64,000 bases of DNA from Streptomyces thinghirensis (GTDB lineage: Bacteria > Actinomycetota > Actinomycetia > Streptomycetales > Streptomycetaceae): NCBI GenBank assembly GCA_021502835.1, contig JAKFGP010000019.1, positions 1 to 64,000 of the forward strand, in the 5' to 3' direction. Numbering within the stretch: position 1 is the first letter of the stretch; each line of letters starts with the position of its first letter. The position numbers and the translations under genes were made by a program. The notes under the pieces are model-generated. The model searched no databases and was not told the DNA's origin. It worked only from the letters and a program-made list of their open reading frames with translations. This document shows, one piece after another, positions 33,485-45,406 of the stretch.

Positions 33485-34982
33485 ATGACCCAGCAGTCAG
33501 TGGAGCCCAAGACCACCGCCGATGACGCGGGCGCGGGTTCCCGCGTCCCCGCCGGACGGTCCTGGCTCGACCGGTACTTTCACATAACCCACAGAGGGTC
33601 GACGATCGCGCGTGAGGTGCGCGGTGGCACCACCACCTTCATGGCGATGGCCTACATCGTCCTGCTCAACCCCGTGATCCTGTCCGGCAAGCGACGCCGC
33701 GGGGGACACCCTCGGGCCAGAAGGCCCTGATCACCGCGACGGCGCTCGCCGCGGCGGTCACCACGCTCCTGATGGGATTCGTCGGCAGGGTGCCGCTCGC
33801 CCTGGCCGCCGGACTCTCGGTGTCCGGCGTGATCGCCGGCCAGGTCGTTCCCCAGATGACCTGGCCGCAGGCCATGGGCATGTGTGTGATGTACGGCGTG
33901 GTGATCATGCTGCTCGTGGTCACCGGGCTGCGCGAGATGATCATGAACGCCATCCCGCTCGCCCTCAAGCACGGCATCACCATGGGCATCGGCCTGTTCA
34001 TCGCCATCATCGGCCTGGTCAAGGGCGGCTTCGTCCACCCGGGCAAGGCGACCCCGCTCTCGCTCGGCCCAGCCGGTGAACTCGCCGGCTGGCCCGTCCT
34101 GCTCTTCGCGGGCACCTTGCTCCTGATCTTCATGCTCCAGGCGCGCAACACCCCGGCGCGATCCTGATCGGCATCATCACCGGCACGATCGTCGCGCTGC
34201 TGCTGAACGCCTTCGAAGTCATCGACCCCAAGCAGTGGGCCAACGGAGCCCCCGAGCTGCACGGCAGCGCGGTCTCCATGCCGGACTTCTCGCTCTTCGG
34301 CGACCTGGAGTTCGGCGGCTGGGGGCGAGGTCGGCGCCATGACGGTCGGCATGATCGTCTTCACGCTGGTGCTGGCCGGGTTCTTCGACGCGATGGCCAC
34401 GATCATCGGCGTCGGCACCGAGGCCAAGCTCGCCGACGACAAGGGCCGGATGCCGGGCCTGTCCAAGGCGCTCTTCGTCGACGGCGCCGGCGGCGTGATC
34501 GGCGGTGTGGCGGGCGGCTCGGCCAGACCGTGTTCGTCGAGTCCGCGACCGGCGTCGGCGAGGGTGCCCGCACCGGGCTCGCCCCAGTGATCACCGGCCT
34601 GTTCTTCGCGGCCTGCCTCTTCTTCACGCCGATCACCGCGATCGTGCCGCAGGAGGTCGCCTCCGCCGCGCTGGTCGTCATCGGCGCGATGATGATGATG
34701 AACGCCCGGCACGTGGACTGGGCCGACCGGGCCACCGCGATCCCGGTCTTCCTGACCGTCGTCCTGATGCCGTTCACGTACTCCATCACGGCGGGTGTCG
34801 CCGCCGGCGTCATCTCCTACGTCGCCATCAAGGTCGCCCAGGGCAAGGCCCGGGAGATCGGCGCGTTCATGTGGGCGCTGACGCTGATCTTCATCGTCTA
34901 CTTCGCCCTCAACCCGATCGAGAGCTGGCTGGGCGTCACTAGCCGCTGCCACGGGAACCCCTTCCATATCACCGCTCTGTGA
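33485..34982 (+). CDS. NCS2/AzgA-type purine permease
   Basis: Proton-coupled uptake permease of ~498 residues for purine bases (hypoxanthine, guanine, adenine or xanthine). The N-terminus has the AzgA marker FHITHRGSTIAREVRGGTTT followed by FMAMAYIVLLNPVILSG. Further helices are VPLALAAGLSVSGVIAGQVV, IPLALKHGITMGIGLFIAII, GFFDAMATIIGVGTEAKLAD, the substrate-site stretch SGQTVFVESATGVGEGARTG and QEVASAALVVIGAMMMM. ATG 33485 has GGGAGACGGCCCC before it. Frame breaks lie near 33695, 34160, 34325 and 34520. It lies 200 bp after the dehydrogenase operon and 12 bp before xdhC, so it supplies substrate to the enzyme. Confidence 0.9.
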
Positions 34983-34994
34983 GGAGACCGACAG

Positions 34995-36145
34995 ATGCTG
35001 GACATCGCCGAAGAGCTGAACCGGTGGGTCGAGCAGGGACGCGACTTCGCCGTGGCCACCGTGGTGGCCGTCGGCGGCAGCGCCCCCGCCAGCCCGGCGC
35101 CGCCCTCGCGGTGGACGCCGACGGCACGGCGATCGGCTCGGTCTCCGGCGGCTGTGTGGAGGGGGCCGTGTACGAGCTGTGCCGGCAGGCGCTGGACGAC
35201 GGCGAAACCGTCCTGGAGCGCTTCGGCTACAGCGACGAGGACGCCTTCGCCGTGGGCCTGACCTGCGGCGGCGTCATCGACATCCTCGTCACCCCGGTAC
35301 GGGCGGACGACCCCGCCCGTCCGGTCCTCGCCACCGCGCTCACCGTCGCCGCGCGAGGAGGCGGCGGCGGTGGCCCGGATCGTGAGCGGACCGGCGGAAC
35401 TGACGGGCCGCGCGCTCGTCGTCCGCCCGGACGGTTCCCACACCGGCGGTTTCGGCGCCCACCCCGAACTGGACCGCACGGTGGCCGCCGAGGCGGGCGC
35501 CTTCCTGGACGCGGGCCGCACCGGCACGCTGGAGATCGGAGAGCAGGGCTCGCGTTGCGGAGCGCCGCTCACACTGTTGATCGAGTCCTCGGTCCCGGCA
35601 CCCCGCATGATCGTCTTCGGCGCCATCGACTTCGCCTCGGCGCTGGTCCGCGTCGGCAAGTTCCTCGGCTACCACGTGACGGTGTGCGACGCGCGCCCCG
35701 TCTTCGCGACGAAGGTCCGCTTCCCCGGACGCGGACGAGATCGTCGTCGAGTGGCCCCACGAGTACCTCGGGCGCACCGAGGTCGACGCGCGCACGGTGC
35801 TGTGCGTCCTGACCCACGACGCCAAGTTCGACGTACCACTGCTCGAGCTGGCGCTGCGCCTTCCGGTGGCCTACGTCGGCGCGATGGGCTCCCGCCGCAC
35901 CCACCTCGACCGCAACACCCGCCTGCGCGAGGTCGGCGTGACCGACCTGGAGCTGGCCCGTCTCAGGTCCCCCATCGGCCTCGACCTCGGTGCCCGCACC
36001 CCCGAGGAGACGGCCCTCTCCATCGCCGCCGAGATCGTCGCGGCCCGCCGCCGGTGGCACGGGCGCCTCGCTGACCGGCGCCCACACCCCCATCCACCAC
36101 GACGGCCCGACGGCACCGGCCGGCCGCATCGGCTCGGTGGCCTGA
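34995..36145 (+). CDS. xdhC: XdhC family molybdenum cofactor insertion factor
   Basis: Cytoplasmic chaperone of ~383 residues that sulfurates or inserts the molybdenum cofactor into xanthine dehydrogenase. The N-terminal XdhC_CoxI domain shows FAVATVVAVGGSAP, GTAIGSVSGGCVEGAVYELC and GLTCGGVIDILVTPV. The C-terminal Rossmann-like domain has VFGAIDFASALVRVGKFLGY, CVLTHDAKFDVPLLELALRL, VAYVGAMGSRRTHLDR and RLRSPIGLDLGARTPEETAL. It ends with a Pro/His-rich tail. ATG 34995 follows GGAG of the permease end. Frame breaks lie near 35095, 35350, 35730 and 36065. Confidence 0.93.
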
Positions 36146-36167
36146 GACCCGAGAGCCGTCTCAGGCC
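36139..36167. terminator. Bidirectional hairpin after xdhC
   Basis: GGCCTGAGAC (36139-36148) pairs exactly with GTCTCAGGCC (36158-36167) around a 9-base loop. Both stop codons of the converging xdhC and phosphatase-family genes are inside the stem. Likely a shared terminator. Confidence 0.82.
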
Positions 36168-37050
36168 CCGCCCGATCCCTTCCCCGGCTTCCGTGACAGC
36201 GAGACGTCCGCGACCACCGGCCGGTGATCCGAGGTCACCGGCTCGTCCGGCACCGAGGCGCCGTGCACCCGCACGCCCCTTGCCCACGGCCACGTAGTCG
36301 ATCCGCTTCACGGGCGCCGCGGCCGGATACGTGCCGCCGGTGCCCGTGCCGGCGTCGCGCAGGTCGGCCCACAGCGGTCGCAGTTCGGGGGCCGCGGGCT
36401 CGGCGTTGAAGTCGCCGAGCAGCACCTGCCGTGCCCCCGGCAGCGCCGCCCGCTCCCGATGCCATGATCCGTCGGGTGTCGGCGACCTGCGCCTCCTGAC
36501 CGCCGGGTCGGAGCGGTAGTCGAGGTGGGTGACGAACACCTGGACCGGCACCCCGCGCACCTTCAGTGTGACCTCGCCGAACCCGGGCGCGGGCGCCGGC
36601 ACCGGGTTCTCGTCCTGGGTGGACAGTCGCGTGATCTCGTGATTCGTCGCGGAACGGATCGGGAATCGGGACAGCACCGCCACGCCGTACTCGCGCCGCG
36701 GGCTCCCGGCCTCCACGGGGTCGAGGCTGTAGATCGGCGCGAACGACACCCGCATGCCGAGCCGCCGCGCCAAGCTCCTCGGCGACGTCGAGTCCCTGAC
36801 TGCGCGACCCCCAGTGCACGTCGACCTCCTGGAGGCCGATCACATCGGCGTCGGGGGCACGCAGCGCGGCGGCCTGCCGGTCGAGGTCGAAGACGCCGTC
36901 CGACCCCATTCCGGCATGGACGTTGTACGTGGCGACGCGCAGCGGGACGGAGGTGCCCCGGTCGGCGGAGGCGGCCGGTGCCGCCACCGCCAGGCTCAAC
37001 AGGGCACCGGCTACGGACAGTTGGACGAGAGTGCGCGCTCTGGCAGACAT
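36161..37050 (-). CDS. Secreted endonuclease/exonuclease/phosphatase family protein
   Basis: About 295 residues. A signal peptide is clear: MSARARTLVQLSVAGALL, then SLAVAAPAASADRG, with cleavage probably after ASA. The catalytic fold follows: LRVATYNVHAGMGSDGVFDL, DADVIGLQEVDVHWGSRSQ (metal-binding Glu), YGVAVLSRFPIRSATNHEIT, VQVFVTHLDYRSDPAVR (catalytic His), VLLGDFNAEPAAPELRPLWA (GDFN) and a C-terminal SDH motif, read after breaks. It could be an extracellular nuclease or a phosphodiesterase. ATG 37050. Frame breaks lie near 36775, 36460 and 36280. Confidence 0.87.
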
Positions 37051-37136
37051 GCCGGCACGGTACGCGGGAAACGCCCGGGGCGTGGCGTACGACGCGATTC
37101 CGTCCGCGACCCGTACCTCGTGCAGCAATCCGTGGT

Positions 37137-37576
37137 TCACGGACGCCGCAGGAGCCGGTTGACCGCGCGGCCGAAGACGTACCGCCCCGCGCGGCCCAGG
37201 ACGCCGTCGAAGACGGACGGCAGCGGGCGGACGCGCAGATCCTCGCGCCACAGCACGCGGGTCCGGCCGCCGGGGCCCGGGTGGACCTCGATCTCCGCCC
37301 AGCCCCTCACCAGCCGGCCGCGTTTCTCCAGCCGGCACCGGCCGGGGTGTCGTCCCGAGGCGGCTCCCAGACGGTCACCTCCATCCTGTCGTCGAAGGCG
37401 AGCGGGCCGGCACCCGTGCGGGCCACGATCCACCGTGCCCCGGCGGGTGGGGCCGGGCGTGCTGACGCTGACCGGGTCGGCGGCACGGCGTCGCCGTGCC
37501 GCCGCCATTCGGTGAGCCGGCGCCAGGCCTCGTCCAGCGGGAGCGGGGCGGTGCGTTCGAGCGAGAAGGTGACCAC
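37137..37576 (-). CDS. SRPBCC family protein
   Basis: About 146 residues. VVTFSLERTAPLPLDEAWRR, LTEWRRHGDAVPP, GARWIVARTGAGPLAFDDRM and WAEIEVHPGPGGRTRVLWRE form the START/Bet v 1-like SRPBCC ligand-binding cup. Such proteins bind or carry hydrophobic molecules; no ligand is known here. GTG 37576 is the first start in frame, without a strong ribosome site. A frame break lies near 37335. It is 86 bp downstream of the divergent end of the phosphatase-family gene's promoter and shares direction with it. Confidence 0.7.
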
Positions 37577-37751
37577 GGGACGATCGTAGGCAACCGGCCG
37601 TGCGTGACCAGCGATGGACCTGCCCGGCTCGGCCTTGCCGAGGGCCGGCAGCCGGTTCCCAGTGCCAATCGAATGCAGGTTCGAGGTAGTGGTGGTGCTC
37701 ACCGGGTTACTCAGCCGACACGCAAGTGACGGTGAGAGAGAGGAGGACCCC

Positions 37752-38751
<1,000 letters not shown>

Positions 38752-38933
38752 GCATCCCGGCGGTTGAGGCACGCTCTCGTCACGGTGAGTGATTTGTGCG
38801 CTCATTTCTGGAATTCGAGTTGGCTCCAAGTGTTTGAGGCAGCCGCACCGCGGGACCCGCGAGCCGAGAGAGACCCAGAACTACCAGAGAGACCGAGCAA
38901 CACCCACGAGCCGCCCGGGACAGGCGCACCCCC

Positions 38934-40579
38934 ATGCGCATCCTTGGTATCAACGCCCTGTTCCACGACCCGGCCGCCGCACTCGTCGTCGACGGCCGGA
39001 CCGTTGCGGCCGCCGAGGAAGAGCGCTTCAGCCGCCGCAAGCACGGCAAGCGCCCGGTGCCCTTCTCCGCGTGGGAGGTACCGGAACTGTCGGCGCGGTG
39101 GTGCCTGGAACACACCGGGGTGCGGCCCGGGGAACTGGACGCCGTCGCGTACTCCTTCGACCCCAAGCTCGCCCGGCCCGCCCGGGACATGGGCCTGGAC
39201 GACCCCTGGGACCCGCTGCGGCTGGAGTACGCCCGCCGCGCCCCCGAGTTCCTCGCCGAGGCGCTGCCCGGACTCGACCCCGACCAGGTCATCTTCGTCC
39301 CGCACCACGTGGCGCACGCCACCTCCGCCGGAGCCGGCCTCACCGCACCCCGACAACGACGTCCTCGTCCTCGACGGACGCGGCGAGTCCGCCTCCCACC
39401 TGGCCGGCCGCTACCGCGACGGCAAGCTCGACACCCTCGCCACGCAGGCGCTCCCGCACTCGCTCGGCCTGGTCTACGAGGAACTGACCGAGCACCTCGG
39501 CTTCCTGCGCAGCAGCGACGAGTACAAGGTGATGGCCCTCGCCTCCTACGGCACCCCCCGCCACCTCGACCGCCTGCGCGAGCACTATCCACGCAACCGG
39601 CGACGGCGGCTTCCGCGCCCACGGCGTCGACTGGGCGGCCCCCCCTCGCCCCGGCCCGCGCCAAGGGCGAGGACTGGACGAAGGACCACGCCGACCTCGC
39701 CGCGAGCACCCAGGCCGTACTGGAGGAACTGCTCCTCGAACTCGTCCACTGGCTGCACCGCGGGGCCGGGGGAGAGGCCCTGACCATGGCGGGAGGCGTC
39801 GCGCTCAACTGCGTCGCCAACTCGAGGATCGCCGCCAGTGGCCCGTACCGGCACATGTGGGTGCAGCCCGCCGCCGGTGACGCGGGCACGGCCCTCGGCA
39901 GCGCCCTGCACGTCGCCGCCGCCCAGGAGGGCACCCGCTCCCGAGCCCATGCCCGGCGCCGACCTCGGCCGCGGCTGGAGCGACGAGGAGATCCGCGCCT
40001 GGCTGGAGACCGCCGCGATCCCCTACGAGGAGCCGGACGACATCGCCGAGACGGTCGCCGAGGAACTGGCCCGGGACGGCGTCGTCGCCTGGTTCCAGGG
40101 ACGCAGCGAGTTTGAGCCGCGCGCCCTCTCGGCCACCGCCCCTGATGGCCCACCCGGGCCGCGCCGAGAACCTGGAGCGGCTCAACCACGTCAAGGGCCG
40201 CGAGGAGTTCCGCCCCGTCGCGCCGATGGTGCTGGCCGACCGCGCCGCCGACATCTTCACCGGCCGATCCCCAGCCCGTACATGCTCTTCGTGCACGACG
40301 TCGCCGCCGCCTGGCGCGACCGCATCCCCGTCGTGCACGTCGACGGCACCGCCCGCATCCAGACCGTGGAGGAGCGCCGCGAGCCGCTCGTCGCGCAGAT
40401 GCTGAACGCCTTCGAACGGCGCACCGGACCGCCCGTCGTGGTCAACACCAGCCTCAACACCGCCGGGCGCCCCATGGTCGACGACCCGCGCGACGCGCTG
40501 GAGTGCTTCGGCTCCGCACCCGTGGACCTGCTGGCCATCGGCCCGTTCGCGGTGCGCCGGGGGAGGCGCGTTCGCATGA
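38934..40579 (+). CDS. NodU/CmcH-type carbamoyltransferase
   Basis: O-carbamoyltransferase of ~548 residues that moves carbamoyl from carbamoyl phosphate to a sugar or metabolite hydroxyl via carbamoyl-adenylate. It begins MRILGINALFHDPAAALVVD. Other marks are AAAEEERFSRRKHGKRPVPF, the metal site VPHHVAHATSAG (the HH..H motif), VLDGRGESASHLAGRYRDGK, DEYKVMALASYGTPRHLDRL, MAGGVALNCVANSRI, PAAGDAGTALGSALHVAA and WFQGRSEFGPRAL-type with NTSLNTAGRPMVDDPRDALE. ATG 38934 starts at the family N-terminus; no good ribosome site is visible. It ends in an ATGA overlap with the next glycosyltransferase. Frame breaks lie near 39345, 39595, 39945, 40125, 40265 and 40562. Confidence 0.93.
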
Positions 40580-41611
40580 GCGGCGCTCCCTCGACCGGCG
40601 GCCCCATGACCGGCTACGCCGTGGTCGTCCCCACCCTCGTGCGCGACACGCTGGCCGACTGCCTGGCCGCGCTGGCCGCCGCGACCGGGCCCGGCCCCGA
40701 CGAGATCATCCTCGTCGACGACCGGCCCGGCCCGGACGCCGACCCGGACGCCCTGGAACACCCTGACCGTCCTCGGCGACCTGCGCGAGCGCGCGGTGGT
40801 GCTGCGCAGCGGGGGCCGGGGCCCCCCGCCGCCGCCCGCAACACCGGCATCCGCGCGGTCACCTCGCCCTGGACCGCCTTCCTCGACGACGACGTGCAGG
40901 TCGGCCCGCACTGGTGCGACCAACTGGTCCAGGACCTCGCCGAGGCGGCCCCGACACCGGTGCCGTGCAGGGCGTGATCGCCGTGCCGCTGCCCGGCGAG
41001 CGCCGCCCCACCGACTGGGAGCGTGGCACCGCCGGTCTCGCACGGGCCCAGTGGATCACCGCCGACATGGCCTACCGCACGGACGTGCTCAAGCAGGTCG
41101 ACGGCTTCGACGAACGCTTCACCCGCGCCTTCCGCGAGGACGCCGACCTCGCGCTGCGCGTCCTCGACGCGGGCTGGCGCATCCGGCGGGGCCGCCGCAC
41201 CACCCGCCACCCCGTCCGCGACGCCTCCCGCTGGGCCTCCCTGAAGCAGCAGCGGGGCAACGCCGACGACGCCCTGATGCTGCGGCTGCACGGCCCCGAC
41301 TGGTGGGCCAAGGCGGTGGCGCCCAAGGGGCCGGATCCGACGCCACGCGGCGATCACCGCCGCCGGCGCGGCCGCCCTCGCCCTCGCCGCCGCCGGCCGG
41401 CTCCCGCGCCGCCGCGGTCGCCGGGCTCGGGTGGGCCGCGGGCACCGCCGAGTTCGCCTGGGCCCGCATCACTCCCGGCCCGGGCACCGCCACGAGGTCA
41501 CGACCATGCTGGTCACCAGCGCGCTCATCCCGCCCGCCGCGACCTGGCACCGGCTGAGCGGAATGTGGCGGCACCGCCGCGCCCCCGCCTGGCGGGGAGG
41601 TGGCCGCATGA
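40576..41611 (+). CDS. Family 2 glycosyltransferase
   Basis: GT-A fold glycosyltransferase of ~344 residues. TGYAVVVPTLVRDTLADCLA and DEIILVDDRPGPDADPDALE give the nucleotide-sugar site; FLDDDVQVGPHW is the DXD-type metal motif; DGFDERFTRAFREDADLALR supplies the catalytic acid loop. The C-terminal part (LALAAAGRLP, AGLGWAAGTAEFAWARITPG) contains one or two weakly hydrophobic helices that may attach it to the membrane. ATG 40576 overlaps the carbamoyltransferase stop, and its own TGA at 41609-41611 overlaps the next ATG. Frame breaks lie near 40765, 40810, 40955, 41340 and 41495. Confidence 0.88.
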
Positions 41612-42255
41612 GCCCCGTCAAGGCCGTGCTCTTCGACCGCGACGGCACCCTCGTCCACGACGTCCCCTACAACGGCGACCCCGAGCGGGTCCGGCCGGTG
41701 GAGGGAGCCCGTGAGGCGGTCGCGCTGCTGCGCGCGCACGACATCCGCACCGGCGTCGTCACCAACCAGTCCGGCGTAGCCCGCGGCCTCATCAGCGACG
41801 CCGACGTCCGCCACGTCAACCGGCGGATCGACGACCTCGTCGGCCCCTTCGACGTCTGGGCGATCTGCCCGCACGGCCCCGACGACGGCTGCCACTGCCG
41901 CAAGCCGCAGCCCGGCCTGGTCCTCTGGGCGGCCGGACGCGTCTGCACCGCCCCCCGCCGACTGCGTCGTCATCGGCGACATCGGCGCCGACACGGAGGC
42001 CGCCGAACGCGCGGGCGCCCACGGCATCCTCGTCCCCAACGCGCAGACCCGCCCGGAGGAGACGGCCACCGCGCCCATGTCGCACCGGACCTGCTGACCG
42101 CCGTACGGGCGGTACTCGCGGGCCCGCCCAAGGGCCGGATCCTCGCGGACGAACGGCCCATCGGCGCGGCCTTCCGGACCCGGACGGCACCCGTCCGCGC
42201 TCCCGAGGCGGCCCCGTCACATGCCGCCGCAGAAACCCGCGGGAGGCCGCGATGA
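41608..42255 (+). CDS. gmhB: GmhB-like D-glycero-D-manno-heptose-1,7-bisP phosphatase
   Basis: HAD superfamily (HisB/GmhB) phosphatase of ~215 residues that removes the C7 phosphate of heptose bisphosphate. Motif 1 is VLFDRDGTLVHDVPYNGD, motif 2 VVTNQSGVARGLI. The zinc loop CPHGPDDGCHCRKPQPGL keeps the spacing CXHX6CXC of GmhB. Motif 4 is VIGDIGADTEAAERAGAHGI, with the second acidic residue Asp of D..AD. A C-terminal extension (~45 residues, Ala/Pro/Arg rich) is unusual. ATG and TGA overlaps on both sides. A frame break lies near 41950. With GmhA and HldE in the same operon it supports an ADP-heptose route. Confidence 0.9.
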   Translation: MSPVKAVLFDRDGTLVHDVPYNGDPERVRPVEGAREAVALLRAHDIRTGVVTNQSGVARGLISDADVRHVNRRIDDLVGPFDVWAICPHGPDDGCHCRKPQPGLVLWAAGRVCTAPRRLRRHRRHRRRHGGRRTRGRPRHPRPQRADPPGGDGHRAHVAPDLLTAVRAVLAGPPKGRILADERPIGAAFRTRTAPVRAPEAAPSHAAAETRGRPR

Positions 42256-43243
42256 AGGCACTCGTCACCCGGCTCGACAGCTTCGGCGACGTACTGCTCG
42301 CCGGACCCGCCGTGCGGGCCGTGGCCGCCCGGGCCGACCACGTCACCATGTTGTGCGGATCGCGCGGCGCGCCCCGCCGCCCGCCTGCTGCCCGGCGTGG
42401 ACGAGGTGCTGGTGTGGGACGCGCCGTGGGGCGGGTTCCAGCCGCCCGACGTGAGCCGGGCGGACATCGACGCGCTGGTGGACCGGATCGACGCCGACAC
42501 CGCGCTGATCCTCACCTCCTTCCACCAGTCGCCGCTGCCCACCGCCCTGGTCCTGCGCCTGGCCGGCGTCCGGCACATCGCCGCGGACAGCGTGGACTAC
42601 CCCGGCTCCCTCCTCGACCTGCGCCACCAGCGGGCCCCGCACGCCCACGAGGCCGAGGCGGCGCTCGACCTCGCCGAGGCGGCCGGGTTCCCCCGCCCCG
42701 ACGACGGCCGGCTGCGCGTGCGCACGCCGCCCCGCGCCGACGCGCTGACCGGCCCCGGCCCCTACGTCGTGCTGCACCCGGGCGCCAGCGTCCCCGCCCG
42801 CGCCTGGAGCCGCGAACGCGCAGCCGAGGCCGTGCGCGAACTCGCCGCCGCCGGGCACCGCGTGCTGGTCACCGGCGGCCCCGACGAACGCGACCTCACC
42901 GCGTACGTCGCGGGCGGACACGGCACCGACCTCGGCGGCCGCACCGAGGCCCCGGAACTGTCCGGCGTCCTCGCGGGCGCCGCCGTCGTCGTCACCGGCA
43001 ACACCGCGCCCGCCCACCTCGCCGCCGCCGTCGGCACCCCGGTCGTGTCCCTGTTCGCGCCCGTCGTACCGGCCGAGCGCTGGCGGCCGTACGGCGTCCC
43101 GTACGTCCTGCTCGGCGACCAGGACGCGCCCCTGCGCGGACAGCCGGGCCCGGGACTGCCCCGTCCCCGGCCATCCCTGCCTGAACACCGTCACGGCCAC
43201 CGACGTGGCGGCCGCCGTCGAGAAACTCCTGGGGGAGGCATGA
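42252..43243 (+). CDS. Family 9 (heptosyltransferase-like) glycosyltransferase
   Basis: About 329 residues. The N-terminal Rossmann half MKALVTRLDSFGDVLLAGPA has the GT9 motif (R-x-D-x-x-G-D). The second half holds VVLHPGASVPARAWSRERAA, VTGGPDERDLTAYVAGG and VVTGNTAPAHLAAAVGTPVV, the donor-site motif of ADP-heptosyltransferases. GT9 enzymes use ADP-heptose, which fits the surrounding pathway genes. Both ends overlap neighbours (ATGA). Frame breaks lie near 42375 and 43140. Confidence 0.9.
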
Positions 43244-44193
43244 GGATCCTCATCTGGCACGTGCACGGGTCGTGGACCACGGCCTTCGTGCAGGGCCCGC
43301 ACACCTACCTCGTCCCCGTCACCCCGGACCGCGGACCCGACGGCCTCGGCCGCGCCCACACCTGGGACTGGCCCGACTCCGTGGTGGAAGTGCCGCCGGA
43401 GCGGCTGCGGGACGAGCACATCGACCTCGTGATCATCCAGCGCCCGCACGAACTCGCCCTGGTCGACGAGTGGCTCGGCCGCCGCCCCCCGCTGGTGTAC
43501 CTGGAGCACAACGCCCCCGACGGGAACGTGCCCGACACCCGCCACCCCGCCGCGGACCTCCCCGACGTCACCACCCTCGTCCACGTCACCCACTTCAACC
43601 GGCTGGATGTGGGACGCGGGTCCGAGGGAGACGACGGTCGTCGAACACGGCATCGTCGACCCGGGCCACCGCTGGACCGGTGAGCTGGACCGGGCCGCCG
43701 TAGTCGTCAACGAGCCGATCCGGCGCGGGCGCACGACCGGGACCGACCTGCTCCCCGCCTCTCCGCGCCGCCCCGCTCGACGTCTTCGGCATGCGCACCG
43801 AGGGGCTCGCCGAGCACATCGGCGTCGACCCCGAACGCTGCCGCACACAGGACGTCCCCCAGAGCGACCTGCACACCGAACTGGCCCGCCGCCGCGTCTA
43901 CGTCCACCCCGTCCGCTGGACCTCCCCTCGGCCTGTCCCTCCTGGAGGCCATGCACCTCGGCATGCCCGTGGTCGCCCTGGCCACCACCGAGGTGACCGA
44001 GGCAGTGCCCCCCGGCGCCGGAGTGGTCTCCAACCGCATCGACGTACTGACCGACGCCGTACGCGACTTCCTCGCCGACCCGCCGCACGCGCGGACGGTC
44101 GGCGACGGAGCCCGTGCGGCGGCCCTGTCCCGCTATGGGCTGTCCCGCTTCCTGGACGACTGGGAGCGGCTGCTGAAGGAGGTGACCCGATGA
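43240..44193 (+). CDS. Family 4-like glycosyltransferase A
   Basis: About 317 residues, GT-B fold. It starts MRILIWHVHGSWTTAFVQGP and has VIIQRPHELALVDEWLGRRP, LVYLEHNAPDGNVPDTRHPA, LVHVTHFNRL, VVEHGIVDPGHRWTGE. The C-terminal donor half is clear: VYVHPVRWTS, LSLLEAMHLGMPVVALATTE (E-x7-E site), VSNRIDVLTDAVRDFLADPP. Donor and acceptor unknown. The stop overlaps the next ATG at 44190-44193. Frame breaks lie near 43610, 43760 and 43925. Confidence 0.85.
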
Positions 44194-45406
44194 GGATCGC
44201 CATGGTGTCCGAGCACGCGAGCCCCCTCGCCGCGCTCGGCGGCGTCGACGCCGGTGGACAGAACGTCTACGTGGCCCGTCTCACCGAGGAGTTGGCCAAG
44301 CGCGGCCACGACGTCACGGTCTACACCCGACGGGACGCCACCGGTCTGCCCGACCGGGTGCCGCTGCCCGGCGGCGCGGTCGTCGAGCACGTGCCGGCCG
44401 GACCGCCGCGGTCGTGCCCAAGGACGAACTGTTCCCGCACATGCCCGCCTTCGGCGCACACCTGGCCCGCGCCTGGGCCCGGGAGACGCCCGACGTGGTG
44501 CACGCCCACTTCTGGATGTCCGGCATGGCCTCCCAGATCGGCGCCCGGCCGCACGGCGTCCCCCCCGTGCAGACCTTCCACGCCCTCGGCACCGTCAAGC
44601 GGCGCCACCAGGGCATGCGGGACACCAGCCCGTACGAGCGCATCGGCATCGAACGGCAGCTGGGCCGCGCCTGCGAACGGGTCCTGGCCACCTGCACCGA
44701 CGAGGTCGTCGAACTCGGCGACATGGGCGTGCCGCCCCGGCAGGTGTCCGTCGTCCCCTGCGGTGTGGACGCCGAACACTTCCACCCCACCGCCGACACC
44801 GGCCGCACCCCGGCCCGACGGCAGCGGCACCGCCTGCTCGCCTGCGGCCGGCTCGTGCCCCGCAAGGGCTACGACCAGGCCATCCGCGCCCTGGCCCAGG
44901 TCCCCGACACCGAACTCCTCATCGCGGGTGGCCCGCCCGCCGGCGGCCTCGACGCCGACCCCGAGGCCCAGCGGCTGACCGCGCTCGCCCGCCGCACCGG
45001 CGTCGCCGACCGGGTCCGGCTGCTCGGCGCGGTCGACCCCGAGGACATGCCCGCCCTGCTCCGCAGCGCCGACCTGGTGCTGTGCACCCCGGTGTACGAG
45101 CCCTTCGGCATCGTGCCGCTGGAGGCGATGGCCTGCGGCGTGCCCGTCCTCGCCACCGACGTCGGCGGCCACCGCGACTCCGTGTCCGACGGGACGACGG
45201 GCCGCCTGGTCACCCGCAGGACCCCGAGGCCATCGCGGACGCCGCCCGCGAACTCCTCGCCGACGAACGGCTGCGCCGCCAGTACGGCAGGAACGGCCGC
45301 GAACGCGTCCTGCGGCACTACACCTGGGCGCGCGTCGCCGACGGCGCGGAACAGGTGTACCGCCTGACCCTCGCCGACCACGCACTGTCCGAAGGAGGTG
45401 GCGTGA
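44190..45406 (+). CDS. Family 4 glycosyltransferase B
   Basis: About 405 residues. The sucrose-synthase/MshA-like start MRIAMVSEHASPLAALGGVD AGG is clear, followed by GHDVTVYTRRDATGLPDRVP, VVHAHFWMSGMASQIGARPH, PPVQTFHALGTVKRRHQGMR, VVPCGVDAEHFHPT, GRLVPRKGYDQAIRALAQVP and the donor motif YEPFGIVPLEAMACGVPVLA. It is close to MshA-type retaining transferases that use UDP-GlcNAc, but membership in this operon argues for a surface glycan role. The stop overlaps the gmhA start as TGATG. Frame breaks lie near 44405, 45220 and 45390. Confidence 0.9.

Noticed and set aside
33666..34967. Minus-strand 433-residue open frame over the purine permease
   Set aside because: It is the antisense shadow of a clear AzgA-type permease and has no recognisable domain.
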